A DNA stretch of 34,228 nucleotides from JANOYY01 sp031418035. GTDB taxonomy: Bacteria; Actinomycetota; Acidimicrobiia; Acidimicrobiales; JANYDT01. Of this stretch, positions 1 through 7,588 are shown one piece after another. Under the pieces are notes generated by a model that was not told the origin of the DNA, searched no databases, and saw only the letters and a program-made list of their open reading frames with translations. The translations under genes and the position numbers were made by a program. Location of the stretch: NCBI GenBank assembly GCA_031418035.1, contig JANOWU010000222.1:1-34228 (forward strand), given 5' to 3'. Position 1 is the stretch's first letter. The number at the start of each line of letters is the position of its first letter.

Positions 1-787
1 GCCCCATGATCGGCTCGAGCATGGAGATCAACGCCACATCGGTGGCCGCTACTCGAGCAGCGCCCACGCTGAACACGGCAAGACCGATGCCGAGTTGAGC
101 GAAACCGAACGCCAGCAGGATCAGGAGATCATGGCGGGTCACGTCGAGCGGTCTGGCGAACGGCAGTGCCACAACCGCACTGAAAACAGTCGCCAGCAAC
201 ATGGCGGGTGCCATCGCAATTTCCGCATGCTTGCGGATCATGACGGCGCCGTACCCGAAGGCCAGCGGAATGGTGAAGGCGACCAGCACTCCCGCGACCG
301 AAGCGTCGCGGCCCTGGCCGGACACCATGAAGGCGACGCCGAGAACGGTCACGGCAATCGCGGCCCGGGTGTAGTTCTGGACACGTTCGCGGATGAGGAA
401 CCACGCCATGACTGCCGCAAAGAGCGGGCTGAGCGCGAAGATGACCAACACGATCGCCACACTGGTCTTGGTGAGTGCGACGACCATTGCAATGGAAGAA
501 ACGGAGAACGACGCCGCGACGGACCATCCGGGAGGACCCATCGCAACCATGGCCTGCACGGGATTGACCCGGTCGCGCCACAGGATCACCAAACACAAGC
601 TGATTCCCGCGGCGACCGAGCGCCAGAAGACGGTCGTCCACGCGCCGGCGGTATCGAGACTTCGAACGAACAGAGCGCCGGTACTGAATATCAGGGCGGA
701 AACGATCAGCAGAACCAACGCGAACACGTCGTTGTGACGTTCGGAGGCGTTCGTTCGACCCAGCCCCTGTTGTACGACCTCACTCAT
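1..787 (-). CDS. EamA/DMT-family transporter (3' end cut by window edge)
   Basis: The minus strand is open from an ATG at 787 down to base 1, giving 262 codons without a stop. The product is a string of hydrophobic helices typical of the EamA drug/metabolite transporter family, beginning around residue 21 (ALVLLIVSALIFSTGALFVR). Family hallmarks are visible: a first-repeat 'FWRS' after helix 1, a helix containing 'MVVALTKTSVAIVLVIFALSPLF', and an 'ERV' turn before the next helix. EamA proteins are usually 280-310 residues, so only the last helix or two is missing. It is divergent from the Lrp/AsnC gene with 88 bp between starts, an arrangement in which Lrp-type regulators often control an amino-acid or amine transporter. 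The substrate cannot be read from the sequence. Confidence 0.85.
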   Translation of the reverse strand, partial: MSEVVQQGLGRTNASERHNDVFALVLLIVSALIFSTGALFVRSLDTAGAWTTVFWRSVAAGISLCLVILWRDRVNPVQAMVAMGPPGWSVAASFSVSSIAMVVALTKTSVAIVLVIFALSPLFAAVMAWFLIRERVQNYTRAAIAVTVLGVAFMVSGQGRDASVAGVLVAFTIPLAFGYGAVMIRKHAEIAMAPAMLLATVFSAVVALPFARPLDVTRHDLLILLAFGFAQLGIGLAVFSVGAARVAATDVALISMLEPIMG

Positions 788-875
788 TCCACATCTCTCA
801 TTTCCGTGGACAGTCTCCCAGAACGAATGCGGTCGGTGGCAGACTTGGGGTTCAAGATTTCTCTGACGGGACACG

Positions 876-1418
876 ATGCCGACCAAAGAACCAAAAGTAA
901 AAGCCGCAAAGCCGCTGATCGGCGCGAACGGCGAAACGTCGTCGCAGCGCAAACGGCAGGCACATGAACCCCTCGATGAGATAAACCGAGCAATCATCAC
1001 CGAACTGCAGATTGACGGACGCCGGAGCTACACCGCGATTGCCGAGCGGGTCGGACTCTCCGAAGCAGCCGTTCGTCAGCGCGTACAGCGCCTCACCGAT
1101 GACGGTGTCATCCAGGTTGTGGCCGTCACCGACCCCATGCGGTTGGGGTTTCGGCGCGTCGCCATGATTGCCATGCGTACGGTCGGGGACTCTACTGAAC
1201 TGGCGGAGAAGCTCAGCCGGGTTCCCGAAGTCAGCTACGTCGTGTTGGCGGGTGGGACATACGACCTGCTTGCCGAAGTCGTGTGCGAGGACGATGATCA
1301 TCTGATCGAAGTGGTGAATCGGACGATTCGCCAGTTCCCGGGCGTCCGGGAAACCGAGACGTTCATGTATCTTCGGCTCTACAAAGAGAGCTACACCTGG
1401 GGGGTTCCATCCACATGA
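876..1418 (+). CDS. Lrp/AsnC-family transcriptional regulator
   Basis: A 180-residue protein with a basic 30-residue N-terminal tail, then an Lrp-type helix-turn-helix (about residues 33-80; 'LDEINRAIITELQIDGRRSY', then 'IAERVGLSEAAVRQRVQRL') and an AsnC/RAM ligand-binding domain (about 95-175) with the usual 'VVLAGGTYDLLAEVVCED' core. Such proteins bind amino acids and act as local activators or repressors. The stop overlaps the ATG of the aminotransferase gene by four bases (ATGA at 1415-1418), so the two are translationally coupled. Together with the divergent transporter this suggests a local regulator of uptake and breakdown of an amino compound; that role is inference, the family assignment is firm. 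Confidence 0.92.
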   Translation: MPTKEPKVKAAKPLIGANGETSSQRKRQAHEPLDEINRAIITELQIDGRRSYTAIAERVGLSEAAVRQRVQRLTDDGVIQVVAVTDPMRLGFRRVAMIAMRTVGDSTELAEKLSRVPEVSYVVLAGGTYDLLAEVVCEDDDHLIEVVNRTIRQFPGVRETETFMYLRLYKESYTWGVPST

Positions 1419-2669
1419 CCACGTTGTCTCCGTTCATTCACCCGTTCGCACGGCCGGCCGCGGTCCCCGGGGACTTCATCGAGATCGTCCGCGGCGAGGG
1501 TGCAGGTGTCTTCGACAAGGACGGGAAACGCTACGTCGATGGACTCGCGAGTCTCTGGTACTGCCAGGTCGGTCACGGACGCACCCAGATCGCCGACGCC
1601 GTACACAAGCAGATGATGTCGATTGCGACACAAGCAGATGATGTCGATTGCGGCCTACAACGTGTTCGATCGGTTCACGAGCGACATCGTGGAGGCATTG
1701 TGCGCGGAACTCACCGACCTCGCCCCCATGCCGAACACCCGGGCGTTCCTGACGAGCGGAGGATCGGAGTCGGTCGACACCGCGTTCAAACTCGCCCGAA
1801 ACGCACATGCACAGGCTGGCCATCCCGAAAAGACCGTGATCATCAGCCGCCAGCAGAGCTACCACGGGGTCAACTACGGCGGGATGAGCGCAACCGGCCT
1901 TCCGCTGAACCGGGCCGGTTTCGGCGAACTCTTGCCCGACATCGTCCACGTCCCGCAGCATGATCTCGATGCGGTCGGTGCAGCCTGCGCAACCCATGCC
2001 GGACGCATCGCGGCGATCATCAGCGAGCCTGTTCAGGGGGCAGGCGGTGTTCACCCTTCGAAGGAGGGCTACCTCGACGGACTGCGTGCACTCGCCGACC
2101 AGCACGGCGCCTTCCTCATTCTTGATGAGGTCATCTGCGGGTTTGGTCGGCTCGGACAGTGGTGGGGCGCGCAGCATTACAACGTCACGCCGGATCTCGT
2201 CACCTTCGCGAAGGGCGTGTCCTCGGGATACCAACCACTGGGTGGCGTGCTGGTCGGCCCGGCGGTACGCGCTCCTCTGGAGGCCGACCCCGACTACATG
2301 CTTCGCCACGGCTATACCTACACCGGCCACAATTCGGCGTGCGCCGCAGGTCTGGCCAACATCGAGATCATGAAAGCCGAAGGCCTGGTCGAACGCGCGC
2401 CGCTGATCGGAAAACGACTCGGTGACGGGCTACGTTCGCTTCAGCGCGACGGCAAAGTGGCCGAAGTACGCGGGGTGGGCGCTGTGTGGGCTGTTGGACT
2501 TCACGAGGGTGTGAACCCCGTCGCGGTTCGAGAGGCGACGCTGGCCCGGGGCGCCATCGTTCGACCCATCGCCCCTTCGACGATTGCGATGTGCCCGCCG
2601 CTGATGATCCCCGACAACGATATCGATCACCTCCTTGAGGCCCTCTCCGGAGGACTCGACGCGACATGA
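1415..2669 (+). pseudogene. Class III PLP aminotransferase, frameshifted by a 25-bp tandem duplication
   Basis: Codons 1-71 from the ATG at 1415 encode a normal class III aminotransferase N-terminus ('VDGLASLWYCQVGHGRTQIA'). The frame is then lost at a perfect 25-bp duplication (1603-1627 repeated at 1628-1652) and resumes +1 as 'YNVFDRFTSDIVEAL' through to the stop at 2669. Deleting one copy restores one frame of 409 residues, the usual length for the family. The remainder has the family motifs: 'GSESVDTAFKLAR', 'SYHGVNYGG', 'LILDEVICGFGRLG', and the PLP lysine in 'VTFAKGVSSGYQPLGG'. Relatives include taurine-, beta-alanine- and diamine-pyruvate transaminases; the substrate is not decidable. 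Unless the duplication is an assembly error, the shifted reading ends at 1963 and no full enzyme is made. Confidence 0.9.
1603..1652 (+). repeat. Perfect 25-bp tandem duplication inside the aminotransferase gene
   Basis: Bases 1603-1627 (beginning ACACAAGCAG and ending GATTGCG) are repeated exactly at 1628-1652. Because 25 is not a multiple of 3 it shifts the frame by +1. The duplicated segment encodes HKQMMSIA; in the repaired gene it occurs once. No longer flanking homology or mobile-element end is visible, so replication slippage or an assembly artefact are the plausible origins. Confidence 0.97.
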
Positions 2670-2785
2670 TCATTCGTCTGCACACCTATGAATGGCTCTC
2701 CCGTCACTGCGGGGTTACGAGCGATGTCGAGCTTCGCTGGTGGGGCGCGTTCATCGAAGGTGACCCCTGTACAAACGGTCGCTGA
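2666..2785 (+). CDS. Possible 39-residue coupled small ORF, function unknown
   Basis: An ATG at 2666 overlaps the aminotransferase stop (ATGA, 2666-2669) and opens a 39-codon frame ending at TGA 2783-2785. The product starts MIIRLHTYEWLSRHCG and is rich in Trp, Arg and acidic residues, without a membrane segment or a motif I recognise. The only support is the 4-base overlap, the commonest gene junction in this window, and its position inside a co-directional cluster. It could be a chance frame in the 158-bp spacer before the next gene. Confidence 0.3.
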   Translation: MIIRLHTYEWLSRHCGVTSDVELRWWGAFIEGDPCTNGR

Positions 2786-2827
2786 TAGCGGCCGTCTTCA
2801 TCCAAAACGAAAAGGACTGATAATTCC

Positions 2828-4060
2828 ATGAAGGTTCTCCTGGTAGGAAGCGGTGGCGTCGGTGGCGCTATCGCTGCGATTGCGGCCCGCCGACCGTTCG
2901 TCGAGCTTCTCGTTGTCGCCGACGTAGACCCCGCACGAGCGCGTGGGGTAGCCGCCGGGGTTGCCGAGGGGGGAATGCGATGCGAGGCGGTGAGCCTCGA
3001 TGCTTCATCGGCCGACGCCATCATCGAGGTGGCGCGAACCTTCAAGGTCGACGCCATCGTGAATGCGTGCGATCCGCGATTCAACCCGCCGATCTTTGAA
3101 GCCGCGTTTCGATACGGCGCGACCTATCTCGATATGGCGATGAACCTCTCGACGCCCCACCCCGACAAACCCTACGAACTTGTCGGACAGACCTTGGGGG
3201 CCGGACAGGACGCGATGCACGAGCGGTGGGTCGAGCGCAGGCAACTGGCACTCGTCGGAATGGGTGTCGAGCCAGGTTTGTCCGACGTTTTCGCTCGCTA
3301 TGCCAACGATCACCTGTTCTCACGCATCGATGAGATCGGCGTTCGCGACGGTGGGAACCTCGTGATCGAAGGGTATGACTTTGCACCGACCTTCTCGATC
3401 TGGACCACGATCGAGGAGTGTCTCAATCCGCCGATCATCTACGAACGTGACCGTGGGTGGTTCACCACCGCACCGTTCAGCGAGCCGGAACAGTTCATGT
3501 TCCCGGAGGGAATTGGCACGATCGAGTGCGTCAATGTCGAGCACGAAGAAGTACTTCTCATTCCACGCGTGATCGACGTCGGCCGGGTGACATTCAAGTA
3601 CGGGCTCGGTGAAGACTTCATCGACATGCTGGAGATGATTCACAAGATCGGCCTCGACACCACCAAGAAGGTTCGCGTTGGTGATGCGTTGGTATCGCCG
3701 CGCGACGTGTTGGCGGCGTCGCTCCCAGACCCCGCCAAACTCGGTGACCGCATGACCGGCAAGACGTGCGCCGGGACGTGGGTTCGTGGCCTCGACAAGC
3801 AGGGGGCGTCGAGTGAGCTGTACCTGTATCACGTGGTCGACAACGCGGATACTATGCGCGAATACGGTTGTCAGGCTGTTGTGTGGCAGACCGCCATCAA
3901 CCCGGTGATTGCGTTGGAATTGCTGTCGCAAGGCGCCTGGTCCGGTTGTGGCGTCCTCGGACCCGAGGCGTTCGACTCAGTGCCATTCCTCGACCTGCTT
4001 GCGAAGTACGGCTCCCCGCACGCGATCGAAGTTCGCGGTCTAGCGTCCCTCGTCGCGTAG
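2828..4060 (+). CDS. Saccharopine dehydrogenase-family oxidoreductase
   Basis: A 410-residue protein starting at ATG 2828, with an AAAAGGA ribosome-binding sequence upstream. The N-terminus is a Rossmann nucleotide-binding fold ('MKVLLVGSGGVGGAIAAIA', residues 1-19). It continues as the saccharopine dehydrogenase NADP-binding domain ('VDAIVNACDPRFNPPIFEAA', 'GATYLDMAMN') and the family's C-terminal domain ('GMGVEPGLSDVFARYA', 'FKYGLGEDFIDML'). The family includes saccharopine reductase, lysine 6-dehydrogenase and carboxynorspermidine dehydrogenase, all acting on lysine- or diamine-derived imines or amines. Placement after a class III aminotransferase and an Lrp-type regulator suggests an amino-acid or diamine breakdown pathway. 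The exact substrate is unknown. Its last 21 bases overlap the convergent PAC2 gene. Confidence 0.85.
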   Translation: MKVLLVGSGGVGGAIAAIAARRPFVELLVVADVDPARARGVAAGVAEGGMRCEAVSLDASSADAIIEVARTFKVDAIVNACDPRFNPPIFEAAFRYGATYLDMAMNLSTPHPDKPYELVGQTLGAGQDAMHERWVERRQLALVGMGVEPGLSDVFARYANDHLFSRIDEIGVRDGGNLVIEGYDFAPTFSIWTTIEECLNPPIIYERDRGWFTTAPFSEPEQFMFPEGIGTIECVNVEHEEVLLIPRVIDVGRVTFKYGLGEDFIDMLEMIHKIGLDTTKKVRVGDALVSPRDVLAASLPDPAKLGDRMTGKTCAGTWVRGLDKQGASSELYLYHVVDNADTMREYGCQAVVWQTAINPVIALELLSQGAWSGCGVLGPEAFDSVPFLDLLAKYGSPHAIEVRGLASLVA

Positions 4061-4969
4061 GTACTTTTCGAGTTCGGCAGCGAGTGCGTCACCGGTGAAG
4101 AGCTTTCCCTGCGTGTCGGAAAACACCGTCCTCGCATCGGGTTCCAAGATGTCGTCTTCGTCGTCAGACTCCACTCCAAAATCGCCAGCGTCGTAGTTCG
4201 CCTCGAGCTGACCCAAGAATCCGACCATGTCCTCATCGGCGTCGATGATTTCGTTGATCTGACGTTCGTAATCCACCGTCGCGACCTCGAGCGCGAGCGT
4301 AGGAATCGAGATACCGGCGACCACCGAAGCCTGTTCGAGAAGGGCGAGCGCGGCCTTAGGTGAAGGCGTACTCGGCAGATAGTGGGGAACACCGGCCCAC
4401 ACCGCGCACGTTGGGATACCTTCTCGATGAAGGGCATCGTTGAGCACTCCGACGATGCCGGTCGGTCCCTCGTAAGACGACGGTCGTAGGCTCAAGCGCT
4501 CGTTGACGGCAGCATCGAAGGATGTGCACGAGATCCTGGTGGGCCGAGTGTGGGGAACGTCGGCGAGGAGTGCGCCCAGGGTGACAACCATCGACACGTC
4601 GCAGGACCGAGCGACCTCGATGATATGCGCACAAAATTTCTTCCACCGCAACTGGGGCTCGTCGCCAACGAGGAGTATGACGTCGTTCGACGCTTCAGGA
4701 ATCTCGGCGACGAGAAACTCGTTCGTCGGCCAGCGAATCTCGCGAGTGTCGCCGTTGACGAGTTCCACTTCCGGACGCGTACTCGTGAAGTCGAAGTATT
4801 CCTCGGCGTCGATCTCGGCAAAGGAATCGGCTTCCCAGATCTCGGCAAGGTGCGCAATGGCAATCGAGGCCGCTTCGCCACCGTCGTTCCAGCCCTCGAA
4901 CGCCGCGATCAAGATGGGTCGACGAAGCTTCGGATGCTTCTTCCACACGAGGTCGTCGGTCGCCGTCAC
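4040..4969 (-). CDS. PAC2-family protein (proteasome assembly chaperone 2-like)
   Basis: A 309-residue protein starting at a GTG at 4969. The N-terminal stretch 'PILIAAFEGWNDGGEAASIA' (residues 18-37) is the signature of bacterial PAC2 proteins, followed by 'VTLGALLADVPHTRP' and 'GPTGIVGVLNDALHREG', which match the purine-phosphorylase-like fold of this family. The C-terminal 60 residues are acidic ('VESDDEDDILEP'). In Actinobacteria such proteins are common and conserved, but their biochemical role is not settled; a link to proteasome function is only by homology to the eukaryotic chaperone. It is the last gene of a five-gene minus-strand group and runs 21 bases into the convergent dehydrogenase gene. 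Confidence 0.9.
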   Translation of the reverse strand: MTATDDLVWKKHPKLRRPILIAAFEGWNDGGEAASIAIAHLAEIWEADSFAEIDAEEYFDFTSTRPEVELVNGDTREIRWPTNEFLVAEIPEASNDVILLVGDEPQLRWKKFCAHIIEVARSCDVSMVVTLGALLADVPHTRPTRISCTSFDAAVNERLSLRPSSYEGPTGIVGVLNDALHREGIPTCAVWAGVPHYLPSTPSPKAALALLEQASVVAGISIPTLALEVATVDYERQINEIIDADEDMVGFLGQLEANYDAGDFGVESDDEDDILEPDARTVFSDTQGKLFTGDALAAELEKYLRDEGR

Positions 4970-5020
4970 AGTCCTAACCTACCGCCTCCCGCGAACCAAG
5001 ATGGCCGAAGTCTGCGGCAA

Positions 5021-6181
5021 TCATTGGGTCGCGAGCAGCACGCCGCGTGTGACCAAGAGCTCAACGTCGGTAGCGGGAATCCCCAGCCATTCCGAGAGGA
5101 CTTCGTGGTTGTCTTCGCCACGGTATCGGGCCGCCCCGGCCACGCCGCTGTCGTAGGCGCTGAAGCGATACGGCGAGTTGATCACACCACGCTGTGACCC
5201 ACCTCGATCGTCCACGCTGGCGACGATCCCGCGGTGTTGAGCCGTCGGACTTTGCAGTGCCTCCTCCGGCGTACTCATGATGCCCCGGGCGATTCCGGCG
5301 TTGTCCAGGGCACGCAAGGCATCGTCGTCGTTCGTGAAGGCTGCCCACCAAGCGTCGACCGCAGCCTCGCGCATCGCGATCTTCGCGTCCAGTTCCGTGC
5401 CTTTCGGGGCAGGGTCGGCGAGATATCCAGCCTGGGCAACCCGTGCCCACACGAACTTGAAATCTCCGCTGACCAAGACCCAGCGGCCCGACGCCAACCG
5501 TCGGTAGCTGCCGCCAAGGCGCACGACTGGCGAGCCATCGATTGCATGATGGATGTAGTCGTCGGTGGCCAGCATGGTGTCGATCATGGCGATATCGAGA
5601 TGCGTACCGACGCCGGTCGACTTCACCGCGTGCAGCGCAGCGAGCACACCGACGAGGGCGTGCAGCCCAGCGTTGTAGTCCGCGATGGACAGCATCGGAT
5701 CGGTGGGCGGCTGGCCGTCGAACATCGACTGACGAGCAACGACGCCACCTTCGGCTTCGATGACGGGCGCGAAGGCCGGGCGATCAGACTCCGGGCCGCG
5801 CTGTCCGAAACCGCTGATCGAGGCCATGATGAGCTTCGGGTTGGCCGCCGACAGGACGGGCCAGCCGATCCCCATACGATCCATGACCCCTGCACGGTAG
5901 TTCTCCAGCACGATGTCGGCCGCCGCGGCCAATGACGCAATGAGTTCCACCGATCCTTCTGCACGCATATCAACGCACACGTTTCGCTTACCAGCGTTTT
6001 GCTGTTGGTAGAACCCCGTGATCCCGTTTCGTTCCTCACCCCAAAACCGGCTTACGTCGCCGTCGGGCGGTTCGACCTTCACGACGTCGGCCCCGAGGTC
6101 GCTCAGCATGCGCCCCGCAAATGGGCCAGCAACGACTCGGGAGAGATCGAGGACACGGATACCTTCGAGTGGTCGCATCAT
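5021..6181 (-). CDS. CaiB/BaiF family III CoA-transferase
   Basis: A 386-residue protein. It begins with the family signature 'PLEGIRVLDLSRVVAGPFAG' (residues 4-23), then 'MLSDLGADVVKVEPPDGD' and 'NAGKRNVCVDM'. The catalytic aspartate of family III transferases (Asp169 in formyl-CoA transferase) corresponds to Asp168 here in 'SIADYNAGLHALVGVL'. These enzymes move CoA between carboxylic acids; subgroups include alpha-methylacyl-CoA racemase. The sequence does not show which acid is used. Two ATGs lie side by side (6181 and 6178) and either could be the start. The gene begins 8 bp after the phosphoglycerate mutase stop, so co-transcription is likely. Confidence 0.92.
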   Translation of the reverse strand: MMRPLEGIRVLDLSRVVAGPFAGRMLSDLGADVVKVEPPDGDVSRFWGEERNGITGFYQQQNAGKRNVCVDMRAEGSVELIASLAAAADIVLENYRAGVMDRMGIGWPVLSAANPKLIMASISGFGQRGPESDRPAFAPVIEAEGGVVARQSMFDGQPPTDPMLSIADYNAGLHALVGVLAALHAVKSTGVGTHLDIAMIDTMLATDDYIHHAIDGSPVVRLGGSYRRLASGRWVLVSGDFKFVWARVAQAGYLADPAPKGTELDAKIAMREAAVDAWWAAFTNDDDALRALDNAGIARGIMSTPEEALQSPTAQHRGIVASVDDRGGSQRGVINSPYRFSAYDSGVAGAARYRGEDNHEVLSEWLGIPATDVELLVTRGVLLATQ

Positions 6182-6189
6182 ATGCGTGC

Positions 6190-6942
6190 CTACTTCTTAC
6201 CTTGGTTGGCGACTTTTTCGGCTGCGATTCGGGCAGCTTCCGGGTCGAGATACGCAGACGATACCGGCTTCAACGTGTGCGCATCAAGCTCGTAAAGCAG
6301 TGGGATACCCGTCGGGATGTTCAGGGCGACGACCTCCTCCTCGCTCAGACCGTCGAGGTGCATCACCAGGGCGCGAAGCGAGTTCCCATGTGCCGCCACC
6401 AACGTCGTTCGACCCGCCCGAAGGTCGGGTACGAGGGCGTCTTGCCAGTACGGGAGCATGCGCACCAACACATCGGCGAGACATTCGGTGGCCGGAAGTA
6501 CTTCAGGGGCGAGGTCGCGGTAGCGCAGGTCGTGCGATGGGTGGTGTTCGGACTCTGCGGCAACGGGCGGCGGCGGAATATCGAAACTGCGTCGCCAGGT
6601 GAAGAACTGCTCCTCGCCGAATGCGGCCAGAGTTTCTGTCTTGTTCTTCCCTTGAAGATCGCCGTAGTGGCGTTCGTTCAACCGCCAGGATCGCTGCACG
6701 GGGATCCATGATCGGTCTGCCGCGTCCAATGCGATCTGACTCGTGCGAATCGCTCGCTTGAGCAACGATGTGTGCACGACGTCGGGCAACACTCCCTGCG
6801 CTCTGAGCAGCTCCCCACCCTTGCGGGCTTCGACTTCACCTTCCGGCGCGAGATCGACGTCGTACCAACCCGTGAACCGGTTCTGCTGATTCCACAAGCT
6901 CTCGCCGTGTCGGAGCAGTACCAGCGTGCAGGTGTCGGACAT
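6190..6942 (-). CDS. gpmA: 2,3-bisphosphoglycerate-dependent phosphoglycerate mutase
   Basis: A 250-residue glycolytic enzyme interconverting 3- and 2-phosphoglycerate, the usual length for GpmA. The phosphohistidine motif 'LLRHGESLWNQQNRFTGWYD' is at residues 9-28 with catalytic His12; the acid is Glu90 in 'RLNERHYGDLQGKN', and the second active-site His is His185 in 'VAAHGNSLRALV'. I chose the ATG at 6942 because it puts the RHGE motif where it belongs. The longer in-frame extension to 7014 would overlap the preceding NUDIX gene by 70 bases and adds no family sequence. It starts 2 bp after the NUDIX stop and is probably in the same transcript. Confidence 0.95.
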   Translation of the reverse strand: MSDTCTLVLLRHGESLWNQQNRFTGWYDVDLAPEGEVEARKGGELLRAQGVLPDVVHTSLLKRAIRTSQIALDAADRSWIPVQRSWRLNERHYGDLQGKNKTETLAAFGEEQFFTWRRSFDIPPPPVAAESEHHPSHDLRYRDLAPEVLPATECLADVLVRMLPYWQDALVPDLRAGRTTLVAAHGNSLRALVMHLDGLSEEEVVALNIPTGIPLLYELDAHTLKPVSSAYLDPEAARIAAEKVANQGKK

Positions 6943-6944
6943 GG

Positions 6945-7520
6945 CTAGATCGTAGGCCGAGTCATGTACGACCGGAGCATTGGGAGCGCCGACTCGATGG
7001 AGTCGGAGCACCATTCGCGCTGCGGCACGAGCTGGTCGAGCTCCTCGATTGTGACCATTTCGATGGCGACGATCTCGCCATCGGTGAAGTGATACGGCCC
7101 GTCGTGTCGGGCAAGAAAGACCCGCCCGAACAACGCCACGTCGTCATCTTCGAAGTAGCCGCCGCCGAGGTCAAGGAGTTCGGCCGATATCCCGAGTTCC
7201 TCACCGAGCTCGCGTGCCGCGGCGACCCCGTAGGTCTCTCCCGCGTCGACGACACCGCCCGCTCCGATGTCCCACCGGCTCGGCCAAATGTCCTTGTGTG
7301 GGGAGCGTTGGTGGATCACGATCCTGTTTTCGGAGGTGACCACGGCGACGAAGACGCCGCGATGGCGCAGTCGTTTTGTTCGCATCTCGTGTCGGGTGAC
7401 CGTCGCAATCACGACGTCGTTCTCGTCGACCACATCGACAAGATCAACAGCATCGACATCGACATCGGCATCGGCATCGGCAGCGACTTCAACAGCATCG
7501 ACACGGTTTTCTGCAGTCAT
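6945..7520 (-). CDS. NUDIX hydrolase (YfcD / isopentenyl-isomerase-like subgroup)
   Basis: A 191-residue protein with an intact Nudix box (G89-x5-E95-x7-R103-E104-x2-E107-E108-x-G110). The fold around it ('HRGVFVAVVTSENRIVIHQR', 'DIWPSRWDIGAGG') resembles the YfcD subgroup, which is related in sequence to isopentenyl-diphosphate isomerase but whose substrates are poorly known. The first 30 residues are a low-complexity acidic stretch (alternating Ala-Asp and Val-Asp) encoded by a hexanucleotide repeat, so the true start may be further downstream, near the 'VDVVDENDVVIATV' strand. Located 2 bp before gpmA. Confidence 0.88.
   Translation of the reverse strand: MTAENRVDAVEVAADADADVDVDAVDLVDVVDENDVVIATVTRHEMRTKRLRHRGVFVAVVTSENRIVIHQRSPHKDIWPSRWDIGAGGVVDAGETYGVAAARELGEELGISAELLDLGGGYFEDDDVALFGRVFLARHDGPYHFTDGEIVAIEMVTIEELDQLVPQREWCSDSIESALPMLRSYMTRPTI
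7451..7486 (+). repeat. Hexanucleotide repeat in the NUDIX gene 5' end
   Basis: Six consecutive hexamers of the CATCGA/CATCGG/CAGCGA type. Read on the minus strand they encode the alternating Asp-Ala and Asp-Val residues near residues 12-25 of the NUDIX protein. Copy-number change by whole hexamers would keep the frame and alter only the length of the acidic tail. Confidence 0.8.
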
Positions 7521-7588
7521 GATTGTCCTTGGCCCTCGCCGCCGGTGGCATTGTGGCAGGGGCGCCTGTCACGTACAGAGATCTTGCC

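Noticed and set aside
95..967. Long plus-strand open frame opposite the EamA transporter
   Set aside because: Its product is Arg/His/Gln/Asp-rich without any fold pattern, and the minus strand has clear transporter helices.
1476..2330. Minus-strand open frame of 284 codons opposite the aminotransferase
   Set aside because: It is antisense to recognisable aminotransferase motifs and has no protein-like pattern.
6943..7014. N-terminal extension of phosphoglycerate mutase
   Set aside because: It would overlap the NUDIX gene by 70 bases and displace the RHGE motif from its usual position.
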